A stretch of DNA of 64,000 nt from the NCBI GenBank assembly GCA_020536535.1, contig JAHLWZ010000798.1, positions 71,617-135,616 of the forward strand. Direction: 5' to 3'. The position numbers and the translations under genes are program-made. Under the pieces are notes generated by a model that had not been told where the DNA came from, did not search any database, and was given only the letters and a program-made list of their open reading frames with translations. Every line of letters begins with the position of its first letter. Position 1 is the first letter of the stretch. Of this stretch, positions 63,002 to 64,000 are shown in pieces. Origin of the DNA: Pelomyxa schiedti (lineage: Eukaryota > Evosea > Pelobiontida > Pelomyxidae).

Positions 63002-64000
63002 ATGGCACGCTGCGGTGACGATGCGTGGGGCGATCAAAGCGGCAGATATGAAGTAGATGTACGTACGTTTTCGTCCTCCTCACAGGCAGCAAGATCTCCG
63101 CCTTCCCGTCCTCCTCCTACAATCGCGATCTCGCCCTCGCCGAGCCAATCTGAGGTCACATCGCCATCGCCGACGCGAACCGCTGAAAGCGACGCATCAT
63201 CTACAACCGCCGCGACGAGCCAAGTCGTTACGAAAGCTGCCCTCCGCAAGGTGATAACTGCTCCTGGCTATAATTTCGTGTTCAGCACATTTGACGGCTC
63301 CTCTATACGATGGGGAAAGGACATGGATGACGATCCGCTGATGGCTCCTGGTCCAGGTTTGTATCTCTTTTCAGTTTGCTCCTTTGTATCTTCGTGGATA
63401 ACTTTTTGTTTTTTATTTGGTGAGTGCCTTCGCTTTGTACTGATACAATATGCCCTATATCTCGCATTTGGTAATGTCCTTCTTTTTAACAGAGTTGTGT
63501 GATATTGAGTTGTCAACTATCTGTCATGGAATTAATGGCATTCCTTGCGACTTCTGTTACAAGGTTTCTTTCCGATCTTCATGTCTACTATTTATAAAAT
63601 CAGTCCAATACTGCCCGTGGAGAAAACATGTCACTTGATACCTTCAAGAAATTGTTCCACAAGCTTCCGCGCACCGTGTGTCAAATTGCATTTGGAATTG
63701 GAGACATCTCCGGTAACCCCGATCTCTTCTCCATTCTGGAATATTGCAGGTTTACACATACCTACAACTATGCGTTGGTTTAATGCCAGTTCACAGATCA
63801 AATGACTACAATTACGTAGTGCCAAACATCACCGTGAATGGCGAGGGTATCTCTGGTTTTCATATTTCACAACTTGTGAGGCTTTGTGGCAGTGTTGCTG
63901 TATCCCGGTACCCAAACAACAAGGAGAACTGCTATGCCACTGTGGAGCGCTTACATGCAGAGGCACAGAGAACCCATGCCCGGCTTCAGATCAATATTCA
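63002..64000 (+). CDS. Radical SAM protein of prokaryote/phage type, 5' part
   Basis: The start at 63002 (MARCGDDAWGDQSGRY) is followed by a Ser/Thr/Pro-rich stretch of about 60 residues. The conserved part begins AALRKVITAPGYNFVFSTFD. After an intron (about 63357-63492), LSTICHGINGIPCDFCYK carries the three Cys (C-x7-C-x2-C) that would hold the 4Fe-4S cluster. A second intron (63564-63601) leads to GENMSLDTFKKLFHKLP, QIAFGIGDISGNPDLFSILEYC, and, after a third intron, VVPNITVNGEGISGFH and LCGSVAVSRYPNNKENCY. This block closely resembles radical SAM proteins I know from bacteria and phages. The frame is still open at the window edge, so the C-terminal part is missing. Substrate unknown. Confidence 0.83.

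Overview
The window is nuclear DNA from an intron-dense, gene-dense protist. Nearly every long gene is cut by short GT-AG introns, mostly 30-90 nt, with T-rich 3' ends. Spacers are a few tens to a few hundred bases. The gene set is that of a complex unicellular eukaryote: mitochondrial Hsp70, XPB/TFIIH, VPS39/HOPS, Sec23/24-type coat, ribosomal protein uL1, and ubiquitin ligases. A p25-alpha (TPPP)-type protein and a FAM221-type protein are usually found in lineages with cilia or flagella, and PACS and UBE3A-type proteins occur in animals and their relatives. My reading is a free-living flagellate or amoeboflagellate, possibly near the opisthokonts. The sequence does not settle the lineage.

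Layout. 1-8.3 kb, plus strand: end of a coiled-coil nuclear-type protein, mitochondrial Hsp70, and a UBE3A-like HECT ligase. 8.3-14.1 kb, minus: VPS39/Vam6 and an orphan protein. 14.7-18.3 kb, plus: XPB helicase. 18.3-19.9 kb, minus: a protein with three p25-alpha motifs. 20.0-21.3 kb, plus: M28 peptidase. 21.4-26.2 kb, minus: a UIM-plus-repeat protein, a coiled-coil protein and a protein kinase. 26.3-29.4 kb, plus: a C-terminally anchored leucine-rich repeat protein with one repeat per exon. 29.7-32.2 kb, minus: a GC-rich methyltransferase-like gene and a membrane metallophosphoesterase. 32.6-35.5 kb, plus: Sec23/24-family protein. 35.7-36.3 kb, minus: a proline-rich protein. 36.4-41.6 kb, plus: an unknown nuclear-looking protein and a PACS homologue. 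41.7-51.1 kb, minus: a VPS9 Rab-GEF and a ZFC3H1-like RNA-surveillance protein. 51.3-53.1 kb, plus: ArsB/SLC13-like permease. 53.2-54.8 kb, minus: UBA-like coiled-coil protein. 55.4-58.3 kb, plus: RING / RING2-like ligase with a Gln/Pro-rich tail. 58.5-62.8 kb, minus: FAM221-like, ribosomal protein uL1, and a SnoaL/NTF2-like protein. 63.0-64.0 kb, plus: the start of a radical SAM protein of prokaryote/phage type that carries introns.

The genes do not form an operon-like system. Several share the endomembrane and sorting theme (VPS39, VPS9 GEF, PACS, Sec23/24) or ubiquitin (UBE3A, RING ligase, UIM and UBA proteins), but I read this as ordinary eukaryotic mixing. The most unusual locus is the radical SAM gene at the right edge, with a perfect 11-bp inverted repeat just upstream. 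Next are the triple p25-alpha protein and the LRR gene built from repeated phase-1 exons. Exon joins were worked out by hand from reading frame and GT-AG signals, so gene ends are firmer than every internal splice.
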